This document shows positions 34,869-44,882 of a stretch of 64,000 nt of DNA, in pieces; the stretch's first letter is position 1; each line of letters begins with the position of its first letter. This DNA comes from Chryseosolibacter histidinae. Lineage in GTDB: Bacteria; Bacteroidota; Bacteroidia; Cytophagales; Cyclobacteriaceae. Made by a program: the position numbers and the translations under genes. Location of the stretch: positions 30,508 to 94,507 of the forward strand of contig NZ_JAHESF010000027.1 of assembly GCF_018598225.1 (NCBI RefSeq), written 5' to 3'. A model generated the notes under the pieces. That model had not been told where the DNA came from, did no database searches, and saw only the letters and a list, made by a program, of their open reading frames with translations.

Positions 34869-37800
34869 CTAACGATGAACATAAACACTTGCGCTTCCCC
34901 CTGGGTAGTTAGTGTATATGTGTTGGTATACGTTTATTGCCTTTTCGCTCACATCTTGATCGGTATAGGAAGTTTGCGGAAGCCATTGGAGGGTATCGAA
35001 AATAGTGGTCTTGACCTGAGCCGTTATTTGCCTGCTTTCACGCCAGCGCTCGATTTGTAATTTCTCTTCTTTGAGTTTTAAGAGCACATCAACAGATACT
35101 TTCTTAACCTCTTTTATTTCCGATTGTGTCAGCTCTTTTCCGGATCTTAAAAGATCAAAAATCGCTAGCGACTCCTTATCCAATTCCTCACGAATGGCCC
35201 TTGCATCTTCAATGTTTAAATCTTTGATGAAGTCGCTCAGATTTTCAAAGGCTCGCATCGTATCCTCCAAACTTTTACCCTGATTATATTCTTGAATGAT
35301 TTCTTGATATCGTTCGTAGAAATTAATGCGAAGAGGATTCTCCCTCATCATCTGTTCCAATTTTTGTTCCACCGCGCGTTGCAAATCAAATACAACTGTA
35401 TTCTTCTTTTGACTTTTGGCAAAAGCCGCCCTGAGTTTGTGAAAGTCAAACTTGCTTAAATCAACGTAGACACCTTCGGGATCGTGTACTTTATTCGAAT
35501 CAACTAATATGCTTTCGTTAACGATCTGCTGGAGTTCAGTAATAATTGAAGTAACGTCAGCTGATTTGGTCTGCTGATTCAATTGCTGATAAACAGCTTC
35601 TATCGCGTTGAATTGGCGAATGAACGGTTTCACTTGTTCTTCGGGGTAAAGGGCATGGTACTTCCGAAATACATCCCTTGCCATGATTTCAAACTTCGTT
35701 CGTGTTGTTTCATTCAAGCAAACACAGTCAACAGCTTTCTTAATGTGAGCAATCTTTTCCATGGGTTTGGCATCCACATTACTGAGATCGCCAAGATTAA
35801 AACCAAGCTCTCCTAAGTATCCCTTCGTTTGTCGAATTGCCTCCTTCAGCTCTTCGGCCAACTGCTCTAATAATTCAACTGGTCTTTTGACCTCTCCAGC
35901 TTCTTCGCCGCCACCAGAGCCCCCAACGCTTCCTTTGCCTCCTTCACCGTAAACTGAATATGCTTTCTCCAATTGTTTGTACACATTTCCATAGTCAACG
36001 ATCAATCCATTTTCTTTTTCATCGTCATAAACTCTGTTCGCTCGTGCGATGGTCTGCATGAGTGTGTGCCCCTTAATGGGCTTATCGAGATAAACCGTTG
36101 AAACACAAGGAGCATCGAAGCCTGTGATCCACATTGCACATACTATTGCTAAACGAAATGGATTTTCTTCGTCTTTAAATTCCTTTTCCAGATCACGCTC
36201 AACCATTTTCTTTCTGTGGGGAGCGATCTCCAAATTCATTTTCCTGAACTTATCAACCTCGTTTTGTTCAGAGCTTACTATTACACAAATTTCGGTCTCT
36301 TCAACTCGTTTTAATTTTCGCAATAAGCCTTGCTCTTCTTGTAGGTCAGTAGATTGTTGGATTTGCTTTTTCAAATCTTCAACGTATACCGGCCAATGTT
36401 TCAGAATCAAATCATACATGCGCACCGCAGTTGGTTTATCAAGCGCTACAAACATTGCCTTCCCCTGATAACCCCGTTCATTGAAATGCCAAACTAAGTC
36501 CTTGGCAATAGCATATAACCTTGGCTCTGCAGTTAATATTACGTAGTCCTTTTGAAAGAGATAAGTGAGTTTACTTTTTTGATCACTATCAAGACTTTCA
36601 TTTTCGAGGATTTCAGCCATGCGTTCATCCAGCTGCGGGTTTTGAATGCCTAACTTTTCACCTCTATTCAAATAGCGTAATGGCAAAGTAGCGCCATCAT
36701 CAATGGCCCTCTTGAAATCGTAAACTGAGACATACTCACCGAATATATTTTTAGTGAGTTCCTCTTCCTCTTTAATAATGGGCGTTCCGGTGAAACCCAG
36801 GTAAGATGCATTCGGAATACCTTGGAAGCGCATGTTACGCGCAAAGGTCCCTGCCTGGGTTCTATGTGCCTCATCCGAAATTACGATGATGTTCTTGCGA
36901 TCCGTAATAAGGGGGTATTCGCTTTCAACTTTTGGATCAATGGAGAACTTATGAATCAACGTAAAAACATATCGATGATTAGCTTTCAATAGCTCACGAA
37001 GATTATCACGACTCTTCGCAACAACTTCTTTGCTGGTTGTTGCACCAACGCCTGTAAACGTATCATACAATTGTCTTTCGAGCTCACTGCGATCCGCCAC
37101 AACGAGAAACGTATAAGACCCACCAAATTTTCTGTGAATCTTTTGGCATATGAAAACCATTGAATAGGATTTACCGCTCCCTTGTGTATGCCAAAAAACT
37201 CCCAACTTTCCTTTCAGCTCATCAATATTTCGCGCCTTGTCAATAACCTTGTTTACACCAATGAACTGGTGGTTTTTAGCCATGATCTTTACAACGTCTC
37301 CACCACTGTCATCGAATAGCAAGAAATTCTCGAATATGTCCATCAGATTATGCTTTGAGCATGTGCCCCTCAGCATGGTATCAAGGCTTACAATGCCTTC
37401 TTCTTCCTCGGTGATGCGTTTCCAGTCGAGAAAATATTTATATGGACTTGTAAGGGTACCCACTTTAGCATCAGTTCCATTGCTCAGAATAATAAACGCG
37501 TTGCTATGGAATACATGAGGAATCGTGTCCTTATAATCTGTAATGTTGTCGGTGTATGCATGGCGTAGATCGGTGTGATGGCCTTTTAGTTCGAAAAAAA
37601 CCAGCGGCACTCCGTTGACAAAACCAATAACATCCGGCCGTCTATTATAAAGCTCTCCGACAATTTCCAATTGTCTTACAGCTAGAAAAATATTATTGCA
37701 TGGATTTTCAAAATCAAAAACTTGAAGTTTCTTCTTTTCTAGTTCACCCTGATCATTGGTAAAACTTACTTCAACACCTTCTTTGAATAACTTGTACTTG

Positions 37801-38078
37801 TCCTTATTTATACGGCCTAATGTTTTATCAGCGCTCTTTTGTTCAATTTGTTCGATAGCCTGTTGATAAGCGGTGTCAGGCAAATCGGCATTTAAGGAAA
37901 CGAGTGCTCTAAGAAGATCTCTTCTTAGAATCACTTCACCTTTGTTTTCTCGACCAAGTAGACCATCAACGCCAAAGGTCTCATTCGTCCAGGCAGTGAG
38001 TACTCCCCAGCCGAGTTCCTCCAGCACATCTTTTGTGGCTGTCTCAATTAAACAGTCTTCGGAATACTCGTAGCTCAT
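34869..38078 (-). CDS. hsdR: Type I restriction enzyme subunit R
   Basis: 1069 residues, normal length. The N-terminal nuclease domain has RPDVIGFVNGVPLVFFELKG (PD-(D/E)xK core). The two-lobed translocase has WHTQGSGKSYSM (Walker A), VISDEAHRTQAG (DEAH box) and QTIARANRVYDD (motif VI). It cuts foreign DNA after translocation with HsdM/HsdS. Its ATG overlaps the stop of the helicase gene by 1 bp (TAATG). Confidence 0.95.
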   Translation of the reverse strand: MSYEYSEDCLIETATKDVLEELGWGVLTAWTNETFGVDGLLGRENKGEVILRRDLLRALVSLNADLPDTAYQQAIEQIEQKSADKTLGRINKDKYKLFKEGVEVSFTNDQGELEKKKLQVFDFENPCNNIFLAVRQLEIVGELYNRRPDVIGFVNGVPLVFFELKGHHTDLRHAYTDNITDYKDTIPHVFHSNAFIILSNGTDAKVGTLTSPYKYFLDWKRITEEEEGIVSLDTMLRGTCSKHNLMDIFENFLLFDDSGGDVVKIMAKNHQFIGVNKVIDKARNIDELKGKLGVFWHTQGSGKSYSMVFICQKIHRKFGGSYTFLVVADRSELERQLYDTFTGVGATTSKEVVAKSRDNLRELLKANHRYVFTLIHKFSIDPKVESEYPLITDRKNIIVISDEAHRTQAGTFARNMRFQGIPNASYLGFTGTPIIKEEEELTKNIFGEYVSVYDFKRAIDDGATLPLRYLNRGEKLGIQNPQLDERMAEILENESLDSDQKSKLTYLFQKDYVILTAEPRLYAIAKDLVWHFNERGYQGKAMFVALDKPTAVRMYDLILKHWPVYVEDLKKQIQQSTDLQEEQGLLRKLKRVEETEICVIVSSEQNEVDKFRKMNLEIAPHRKKMVERDLEKEFKDEENPFRLAIVCAMWITGFDAPCVSTVYLDKPIKGHTLMQTIARANRVYDDEKENGLIVDYGNVYKQLEKAYSVYGEGGKGSVGGSGGGEEAGEVKRPVELLEQLAEELKEAIRQTKGYLGELGFNLGDLSNVDAKPMEKIAHIKKAVDCVCLNETTRTKFEIMARDVFRKYHALYPEEQVKPFIRQFNAIEAVYQQLNQQTKSADVTSIITELQQIVNESILVDSNKVHDPEGVYVDLSKFDFHKLRAAFAKSQKKNTVVFDLQRAVEQKLEQMMRENPLRINFYERYQEIIQEYNQGKSLEDTMRAFENLSDFIKDLNIEDARAIREELDKESLAIFDLLRSGKELTQSEIKEVKKVSVDVLLKLKEEKLQIERWRESRQITAQVKTTIFDTLQWLPQTSYTDQDVSEKAINVYQHIYTNYPGGSASVYVHR

Positions 38079-41000
38079 TATCTTAAACTGATGTGAAGTT
38101 TAGAATACTTGTTCTTGTTATCCTCCGTTGATAGATCACCGTTGAATATTGATTCGACAATTGCATCAATCTTTTCAGTAGACACACCTCTTAATTCATC
38201 TGAGGTAATCAAGGAACTCTCAAAACCATTTGAAACATAAGCCGGTCTTTTGAGCTTGTTCCAGTTACGTTCATAAACGCGATTTCCTAACCTTCCCAAA
38301 TGTTCCCAATACCACGTCTTCCCGTTAGAAAGAATCGTGAAATCACACTTTATTTTAAGCTCCTCCCCATTGGGCAAGGTGGGATACTTCTCATAATAAA
38401 AGTCAAACTTATCACGGCCCAATCTATCCCTTTTAACCTTCAGCGCATGATAGATCATGAGTTCGGTCCTCGATTGAACGAAAACTCCCACCTCAGGTTC
38501 TAAGCTAAAATACCGAAAAGGTTGATTCAATAATAACGTTGTCTTCCGGGAGTCCGTGAATGTTCTGGTTCGGGCCAGGTCCAAAAGGTTTTTACTACCG
38601 TGTTTATCAGGTAGGTTTTGAACAAACAAAGTGACGGATTTTCTGCAACGGGTAAGTGCCGTATAGATCAATTCCTTCGATAGGAGCCCTGGACGATCAG
38701 GGATAATGATAAATAAATGATCAAAGCCGCTGCCTTGGGACTTGTGAATTGAAATAGCATACGCAAGGTCAAAAAATTCCTGTTCAGCCTTGCGTATGCT
38801 TTTTAGTTTGATCTCTTTGAAATCTCTTTCTTGAAAGTATAAAGCCTCACCGTCATTGATTTGAATCAAGCCAATCGAACCATTGGAAAGAAGCAACTCT
38901 TCATCATGATAATAGTTTTTAGCCCGGATGATTTTGTCGGCCTCTTTGTAATATCCTTTGGCCAACTTCAATTCCAAAGAATGCTTGAATGTTTTTTGGA
39001 AATAATCATTGAGACCGTCCGTACCGGAAAGGCCAGATAAGTATGGAGAGAGAATTTGAAAGTTCTCCAGATTTGGTTGACTGTCTTTCTTGAACTTTCC
39101 TTCTTTCGTTAACCCAAGCAATAGATGGAGTCGTTCTTGCTTACTTCCATCAAACCGATTCTTACACAACGAATCAAATTCCTGATCAATTTTCTGCTTG
39201 AGTTCAGCATCGTCTTTGAAGAAAGTGATTCTAAAGCCTTCGGATATCTGCCGATCCCCGGATTTGAATTGAAGCAATGGTTCAATACCTTCTGACGGCT
39301 CACCTTTTTCTTCAAACGCCTGGCTTAGTTCGATGACCTTATTACCACTTAACTCCGAACGATAGTTGCCAGAAAGTTCTATATAGTTCTTATGGTAGTC
39401 TATGTTAGACTTTAAAAAATAGAGAATATCTTTTAAGACCTTTCCATATCCGATAGCTGGTAACTGATTTGGGTCGCCAACCAAGATCAAACGTTTAAAA
39501 CTCGGCTTGCTGAACTGAAAGTGATTCATTACTTCCAGGAATTTCAAAATATCGACCATACTCATTTCATCGACCACAAGATTATTTACTTTGGCAATGT
39601 TCTCTCTTGTGAACTTTCCGTTTTTTACTTCGGTCAACCATTTATCAATAGTTGAAGCTTCAATCCCTGGAAATTCTTTATCAGCCTTAAGTCGAAGCGC
39701 GGCCTTACCAGTAGGCGTTAGTAGTAGATAATTTTCTCCCTGGCCTTTAAGTTCTTTCAAAATATTAAGTAGCTCGTGAGATTTGCCACTTCCTGGCCCA
39801 CCTGCGAGTAGGTAAACTCTATTCTTGAACACATTCTCATAAAGATTCCGTCTATCGCTAGCGAAATCTTCCTTATCGAAATTGGCGTTCTTATCTAAAA
39901 GGCTAGTGCTCTTTTCTAAGTACCCGTCTAAATCACGGTAGCGAATGCCATTGGGTGGTTGATTTAACAGTTCATGAATTTTATCCCCCACCGTCTTTTC
40001 GGCCTCGAAAATTCTATTCAAGTAATAGTACCGGGTATCATTCGCATCAACGAGCTTAAGCTTCGAATCACTCTCAAAGAACGCATCCCTATCGGAGATA
40101 GGTTGCTTCAAGATGTCGGTCTTCAATGTCAATTCCGCATCCTGTTGATAAAATAGAGGGTACTGGCGCAATGCGTTCTCAAGTTCTGTTGCTTCCTCAA
40201 AGCAGTCTCCTTTCTGTTCAAGCTGCTTCAGGTAGTTGATGATCAAACAACGGAGCCGATACTTATGTGAAACGTTGCTAATAGTTTCACGCTGCAAGTC
40301 AAGCCTCGGCATGACTCGCGTATCCGGAAAGTAGGCGATATCTATCTTAAATAACTCAATCGGGCTATCTAATTCTTCACCAGTGTTGTCATCTATTCTA
40401 CCATCTTCCGGAAGGTACTCCTCCACAAGCAAGTATGGATTGTTACAAATATCTTCTATAGGGGTTTTATCTTTATATGCTACTTGGTGCTTGTATCCAT
40501 CAAAATCCTTGATTTTGCCATCAAGCACACGTTCGAACTGGTGCTTTGACAGATTGAGCATTGAAAGCTTAATGAGCTGTTCTGTAGAAATACCTCGTGG
40601 TTCCAAAGTTTCTTTCAAGTCGAAAAGCTCGTTCTTAAAGGCTTTAAATGCGGGATCGGATTTTGGATTCTCCATCAGGCTTAGCAGCTTTTCATCAACT
40701 TCTTCGATACCGGAGTCTTTAATACTATCATGGAGCTCTTGAAACTTAGTCTCTCGTCCAAGCAATAACTCTGACAACGTAACAAAGCCTGGAAAATAAC
40801 CCCGATGTTTCCAACAATGCCTACTTAGCTCATCTACTGTTTGGATTTTCTTTACAATCTCACTAGGATCAATCACTCCGTCATTTTTGCAATCCACTAA
40901 TCGCTGACGCATTTTATTGAGGATATAAATGGCTTCATCGTCATCAATATCCATAGCCACATATTTGAAGCAATGAACCAACTCGGGCTCAGAAATTGCA

Positions 41001-42037
41001 ACCTTAATTTTATCGAGCGTAGCTTGTCGGAGAGCGGAGTCGCTTATGCTGTTGGCCTTACCAAGATATTCGTGATAAGGCATCATGACTTTAAGTGCAT
41101 CATCGAACTTAAATTGCAAAGCCCAGTTTTGAACCGGGAAGTTTTTATTCTTAGCGAGCTTCTTGCGTTTCGCTTCAATCGCACTGAGAGGTCCAAATTC
41201 CAACAATTGTCCTTTGTTCATTATCAACGCTGCACCTACTACCAAGTACTGCCTCTCTTCTTCTGTGAATGGGTTACTGAACTTCGCATAAAAGAAGGCT
41301 ATACTATTTTTCTCCTTAACCTTCTCACGGAAAAGCGGAATGCGTACTTTATCGAGATTGGGTGGATATGCCCCCTCTGCTTGTTGTTGCTTTATGGAAC
41401 GATTGAATGAGATAGCAAACGGCCAACTGAACATCGCATTAGCCGAAAGTTCTTCTTTGACTGGTTCCAGTTCTTTTGGGGCCGCTGGGTTAATGTGACT
41501 TACTGTGGTCGACTTGGTGCCGTTTAGGTTTATGCTCCAATAACATGGAGGCAGATAATCAATGTCGGTAATCGATTTCCCCGCATGGTTGATCTCATCA
41601 GCCATGCTTTCCTCTTTGTTTCTGCGGATTCTCTCAGAAAGTAGTGAGTGGTAACCGGAGCAATAGCGATTTGCTTCGGGGTTCTTGCAGATATGACCGT
41701 CCCATGCGTTATCGTGCCATGCCACTCGGAGAGTAAAGTGCTTCAAAGGTTGGTTGAACTGTTCTGCTTCCAGTTTTTTCTCGATTTCTTGATTAGCCTC
41801 TTTCTTTTCTTTTTCTTTTTCAATTGCCTCAACAACAGACATCGCCCAATTCATCTGTTTGTGCGTTGTGCTTCGTTTTTTGTATAGCCCAATTTTCAAT
41901 GCATCCTTGTCGAATCGCTTCCAGTTATCACCCATAGAAGCAAAGTCGAAGTATTGCTGCCACTCTTCTTGCGAAATGGAAGCAAAGTCACCTTCGAGGC
42001 GTGACAAATCCCAAGAGTCTTGTAGGTCGTAGCTCAT
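38078..42037 (-). CDS. RecD/TraA-like superfamily 1 helicase inserted in the restriction operon
   Basis: 1319 residues. Walker A AGGPGSGKSHELL sits at about residue 740, Walker B VDEMSMVDI and LVGDPNQLPAIGYG follow, and motif VI-like FDLAYAISIHKSQGSGFDHL is near residue 1090, as in RecD2. The first about 650 residues match nothing I know and include a start with WDLSRLEGDFASISQEEWQ. A C-terminal tail after residue about 1130 contains a possible PD-(D/E)xK-like stretch (GEELKIKCDF). It overlaps both hsdS (4 bp) and hsdR (1 bp), so it is an integral operon member rather than a passenger. Confidence 0.85.
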   Translation of the reverse strand: MSYDLQDSWDLSRLEGDFASISQEEWQQYFDFASMGDNWKRFDKDALKIGLYKKRSTTHKQMNWAMSVVEAIEKEKEKKEANQEIEKKLEAEQFNQPLKHFTLRVAWHDNAWDGHICKNPEANRYCSGYHSLLSERIRRNKEESMADEINHAGKSITDIDYLPPCYWSINLNGTKSTTVSHINPAAPKELEPVKEELSANAMFSWPFAISFNRSIKQQQAEGAYPPNLDKVRIPLFREKVKEKNSIAFFYAKFSNPFTEEERQYLVVGAALIMNKGQLLEFGPLSAIEAKRKKLAKNKNFPVQNWALQFKFDDALKVMMPYHEYLGKANSISDSALRQATLDKIKVAISEPELVHCFKYVAMDIDDDEAIYILNKMRQRLVDCKNDGVIDPSEIVKKIQTVDELSRHCWKHRGYFPGFVTLSELLLGRETKFQELHDSIKDSGIEEVDEKLLSLMENPKSDPAFKAFKNELFDLKETLEPRGISTEQLIKLSMLNLSKHQFERVLDGKIKDFDGYKHQVAYKDKTPIEDICNNPYLLVEEYLPEDGRIDDNTGEELDSPIELFKIDIAYFPDTRVMPRLDLQRETISNVSHKYRLRCLIINYLKQLEQKGDCFEEATELENALRQYPLFYQQDAELTLKTDILKQPISDRDAFFESDSKLKLVDANDTRYYYLNRIFEAEKTVGDKIHELLNQPPNGIRYRDLDGYLEKSTSLLDKNANFDKEDFASDRRNLYENVFKNRVYLLAGGPGSGKSHELLNILKELKGQGENYLLLTPTGKAALRLKADKEFPGIEASTIDKWLTEVKNGKFTRENIAKVNNLVVDEMSMVDILKFLEVMNHFQFSKPSFKRLILVGDPNQLPAIGYGKVLKDILYFLKSNIDYHKNYIELSGNYRSELSGNKVIELSQAFEEKGEPSEGIEPLLQFKSGDRQISEGFRITFFKDDAELKQKIDQEFDSLCKNRFDGSKQERLHLLLGLTKEGKFKKDSQPNLENFQILSPYLSGLSGTDGLNDYFQKTFKHSLELKLAKGYYKEADKIIRAKNYYHDEELLLSNGSIGLIQINDGEALYFQERDFKEIKLKSIRKAEQEFFDLAYAISIHKSQGSGFDHLFIIIPDRPGLLSKELIYTALTRCRKSVTLFVQNLPDKHGSKNLLDLARTRTFTDSRKTTLLLNQPFRYFSLEPEVGVFVQSRTELMIYHALKVKRDRLGRDKFDFYYEKYPTLPNGEELKIKCDFTILSNGKTWYWEHLGRLGNRVYERNWNKLKRPAYVSNGFESSLITSDELRGVSTEKIDAIVESIFNGDLSTEDNKNKYSKLHISLR

Positions 42038-43314
42038 GTCAGGTTCCAGGCTTGGTTTTCGGCAGTCAATTCAGGCTGCCCCGTGATTTCACTTACATCA
42101 ATAGTTCCGTTCATTAATCTTGGCAACAAGATATCTCGTACTTCCCTTAAATAGATGTTTTGATTAGATAGGTTGGATATTAATTGCAGAACAGGTTCTA
42201 CTATCAAATCAAATTCCTTTTGAGTATTTGAGTCCGGGACAATGATCTCAACCAGATCCTTTAGATCATTTCGTGAGAGCTCAAGTTGGTTTGTTGAACC
42301 CTTTCCTAAACTCGTTATTAATGCTTCTTGTGATTTTATTGCATATCCTAGGAGAATCGGAGAAATGATCATTTTGTCAGCCCGAACAATTGAAACATGG
42401 GTGTCAACAGTTACATCTTTATTCAAAGATGTGACCAATGCCACTCTTCCAAGCGTGCCAGCTCCGGTAGAGTTCACAACAACATCATAGAGTTGCAAGT
42501 ATTTTTCTTTTGCAAATTTTGTATGAATAGACGTGAATCTCGACTGCGAGAGTGAAATCGCTCCGTCTCTAATGCATTTTTGATTAATGACTGTTATTCC
42601 AGCTTCGTCAACATACTTTGGCGAAATACCTCTCGATACAAATTCAGCAGCCTCACCAAGACTAATCTTTGACCACCCACGAGGTAGGTCAGTTCCGCCA
42701 GCCAACTTCAAACGCTTACCATTAACACGAAACTTATTAAACCATTCATCATAGGTTCGTTCAGCTAGCTCCTTCAGTAACTTAACGCGTTTGATGTTAT
42801 TCTCGATCAAATCATCGTAGGTAGAAAGTATTGCGCCAATTTTTTCTTGTACCTCTTTATGAGCAGGGACAAGCAGTTTTATTGAACAGAAATTTGATTT
42901 ACTTACATGATGTCTACCCGAAGCTGTTCCGGGATTTGCACTTGAAACTTTGGGGAGGTTGTGCTTCAGCAAATAATAGACAAAATCAGGATCATACTTT
43001 GTTCGGTCTGGAATCACTACGTTTACAGATTGGTTTGTAAAGCAAAATTGATCAGCCTGAAATATCTTTTCTCCGACGGTCCCGATAGTTACGACACCCG
43101 TGGATCCAGGAGGGATGTATGCTTTTTTATATTTCTTAAATGCCTTTTCCGAGTAATTTTCCTCCCATTTTGTAACATGACGCATGCCTATTTCCATATC
43201 TGTAGGCTTAATGAAAGGATAAACACCACCATAGAACTCCCGGTCAGTAGTTAATGGAGTATTACCAGTGATCACTTCTCCTAAGTCACCAATACTGATT
43301 TCATTCCATTTCAT
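42034..43314 (-). CDS. hsdS: Type I restriction specificity subunit S
   Basis: 426 residues with two target-recognition domains, each followed by a coiled coil. TRD1 starts ISIGDLGEVITGNTPLTT and ends with ILSTYDDLIENNIKRVKLL. TRD2 starts ISLGEAAEFVSRGISP and ends with VLQLISNLSNQNIYLREVR. It sets the bipartite DNA target of the HsdM/HsdR complex. 4-bp overlaps with hsdM and the helicase gene. Confidence 0.94.
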   Translation of the reverse strand: MKWNEISIGDLGEVITGNTPLTTDREFYGGVYPFIKPTDMEIGMRHVTKWEENYSEKAFKKYKKAYIPPGSTGVVTIGTVGEKIFQADQFCFTNQSVNVVIPDRTKYDPDFVYYLLKHNLPKVSSANPGTASGRHHVSKSNFCSIKLLVPAHKEVQEKIGAILSTYDDLIENNIKRVKLLKELAERTYDEWFNKFRVNGKRLKLAGGTDLPRGWSKISLGEAAEFVSRGISPKYVDEAGITVINQKCIRDGAISLSQSRFTSIHTKFAKEKYLQLYDVVVNSTGAGTLGRVALVTSLNKDVTVDTHVSIVRADKMIISPILLGYAIKSQEALITSLGKGSTNQLELSRNDLKDLVEIIVPDSNTQKEFDLIVEPVLQLISNLSNQNIYLREVRDILLPRLMNGTIDVSEITGQPELTAENQAWNLT

Positions 43315-44879
43315 ATTAGCTCTTCGATGTTTTTAGAAATGGTTTTCGAAATCTTTACTGCGGCTTTGTTCAACTGCTCTAATTCTTTATTGATCTCTGC
43401 TAAACGGGTTTTATAATCGAATCCGTCATCTGCCGTCATTGTAATGCCGACATATCTCCCAGGAGTAAGACTGTAGTCATTCTCTCTAACGTCACTCAGT
43501 GTAACGATCTTACAGAAGCCCTCTATGTCCATGTATTTCCTTTCCGGGAAACGATCGATAAACCATAAATTACTTTTACTTACATCGGGCTTTTCCCCGC
43601 GATGCATCTTTATGATCGCTGTTAGACCCTCCAACTGCTCTTCACTAAAATCATTGATGGTAGTTGTTACTTTGCGAAACACGTTGCGCGCATCGATCAT
43701 TAGTATTTTGCTCTTATTTTCCTTTTTCTTTCCCTTGTCAAAGAACCAGACGTGGCAAGGCAATGAACGAGTGTAGAAGAAGTTGTTTCCAACGCTTACA
43801 ATGCAATCCACCGCACCAGATTCTACTAATTGTTGGCGGATCAATTTTTCACTGTGCCCAGCATCGGCTGCTGAACTTGCCATGACAAATCCTGCTCTCC
43901 CCGTTTTATTCAGGTAAGAGTAAAAATATTGGATCCACATGTAATTGGCGTTATCTGCTTTTGGTAAGCCAAAAGGCAATCGCGGATCAGTTTTTACAAA
44001 ATCTTTGCCCTTATCTACCTTATTTACATTAAAAGGCGGATTAGCCATGACAAAATCACACTTACCTACAAGATTGTGCGGATCAGTGTAAAAACTATTT
44101 GCCTCAATAATTTTTCCTTCTATGCCATGGATGGCTAAGTTGATCTTGGCAAGTTTTGTGTTATTGGTTTTTTGTTCAGTGCCATAACATTTGATCACTT
44201 CGTTTACCTCCTTGTTGCTATGGCTCTTTACAAAGTAACCGGTTTGCACAAACATACCACCTGAACCACAAGCTGGGTCATGGATGATGCCATGGTCAGG
44301 CTCGATAAAGTTTACTATCAACTGCACCAAACTTGATGGTGTGAAGAATTCACCACCTTCCTGTGCGCCGGCGCCCTGCATGGAGAACTTCATGAGGAAG
44401 TATTCATAGATTCGGCCGAACACATCACCTGTTGCCTTTTTTACGGCATCCTTATTGAATACTCGAACCAGGTCACGGAGCAAATCACTTTCAAACTCCT
44501 GGTAGTTCTTGGGCAGATTACCCTGTAAGTCTGGGTACTCTGCTTCAATCGTCTTCATCGCCTTGTTTATAGCAGCAGCAATGTCCTTGCCTTCTGGTAA
44601 GGAGGCAAGGTAATCATACTGTGCATTCTCCGGTAGCATGATAGCACCAGCAGCGAGGTAATCCTCCTTAGTGGCCTCTCTCTTTCCGCGCGGCCCCTTG
44701 GGTATTCTACTTTCAACAATTGGTCTAGCTTGCTCATATTTGTTTTGGGCAAAGCGGAGCAGTACCAATCCCAATACAGGGTCTTTATATTCTGCTGCAG
44801 TGAGTTTACTATTGGCACGCAAGGCATCTGCTGCATCCCATAATTCCTTTTCGAGTTGCCGTATCTGTTCCTGAGTCAT
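43311..44879 (-). CDS. hsdM: Type I restriction adenine methyltransferase subunit M
   Basis: 522 residues. HsdM N-terminal helical domain, then motif I DPACGSGGM (201-209) for AdoMet and motif IV NPPF (280-283) for adenine N6 methylation. It modifies the host target with HsdS. Four bases separate it from the receiver gene. Confidence 0.96.
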   Translation of the reverse strand: MTQEQIRQLEKELWDAADALRANSKLTAAEYKDPVLGLVLLRFAQNKYEQARPIVESRIPKGPRGKREATKEDYLAAGAIMLPENAQYDYLASLPEGKDIAAAINKAMKTIEAEYPDLQGNLPKNYQEFESDLLRDLVRVFNKDAVKKATGDVFGRIYEYFLMKFSMQGAGAQEGGEFFTPSSLVQLIVNFIEPDHGIIHDPACGSGGMFVQTGYFVKSHSNKEVNEVIKCYGTEQKTNNTKLAKINLAIHGIEGKIIEANSFYTDPHNLVGKCDFVMANPPFNVNKVDKGKDFVKTDPRLPFGLPKADNANYMWIQYFYSYLNKTGRAGFVMASSAADAGHSEKLIRQQLVESGAVDCIVSVGNNFFYTRSLPCHVWFFDKGKKKENKSKILMIDARNVFRKVTTTINDFSEEQLEGLTAIIKMHRGEKPDVSKSNLWFIDRFPERKYMDIEGFCKIVTLSDVRENDYSLTPGRYVGITMTADDGFDYKTRLAEINKELEQLNKAAVKISKTISKNIEELI

Positions 44880-44882
44880 ATA

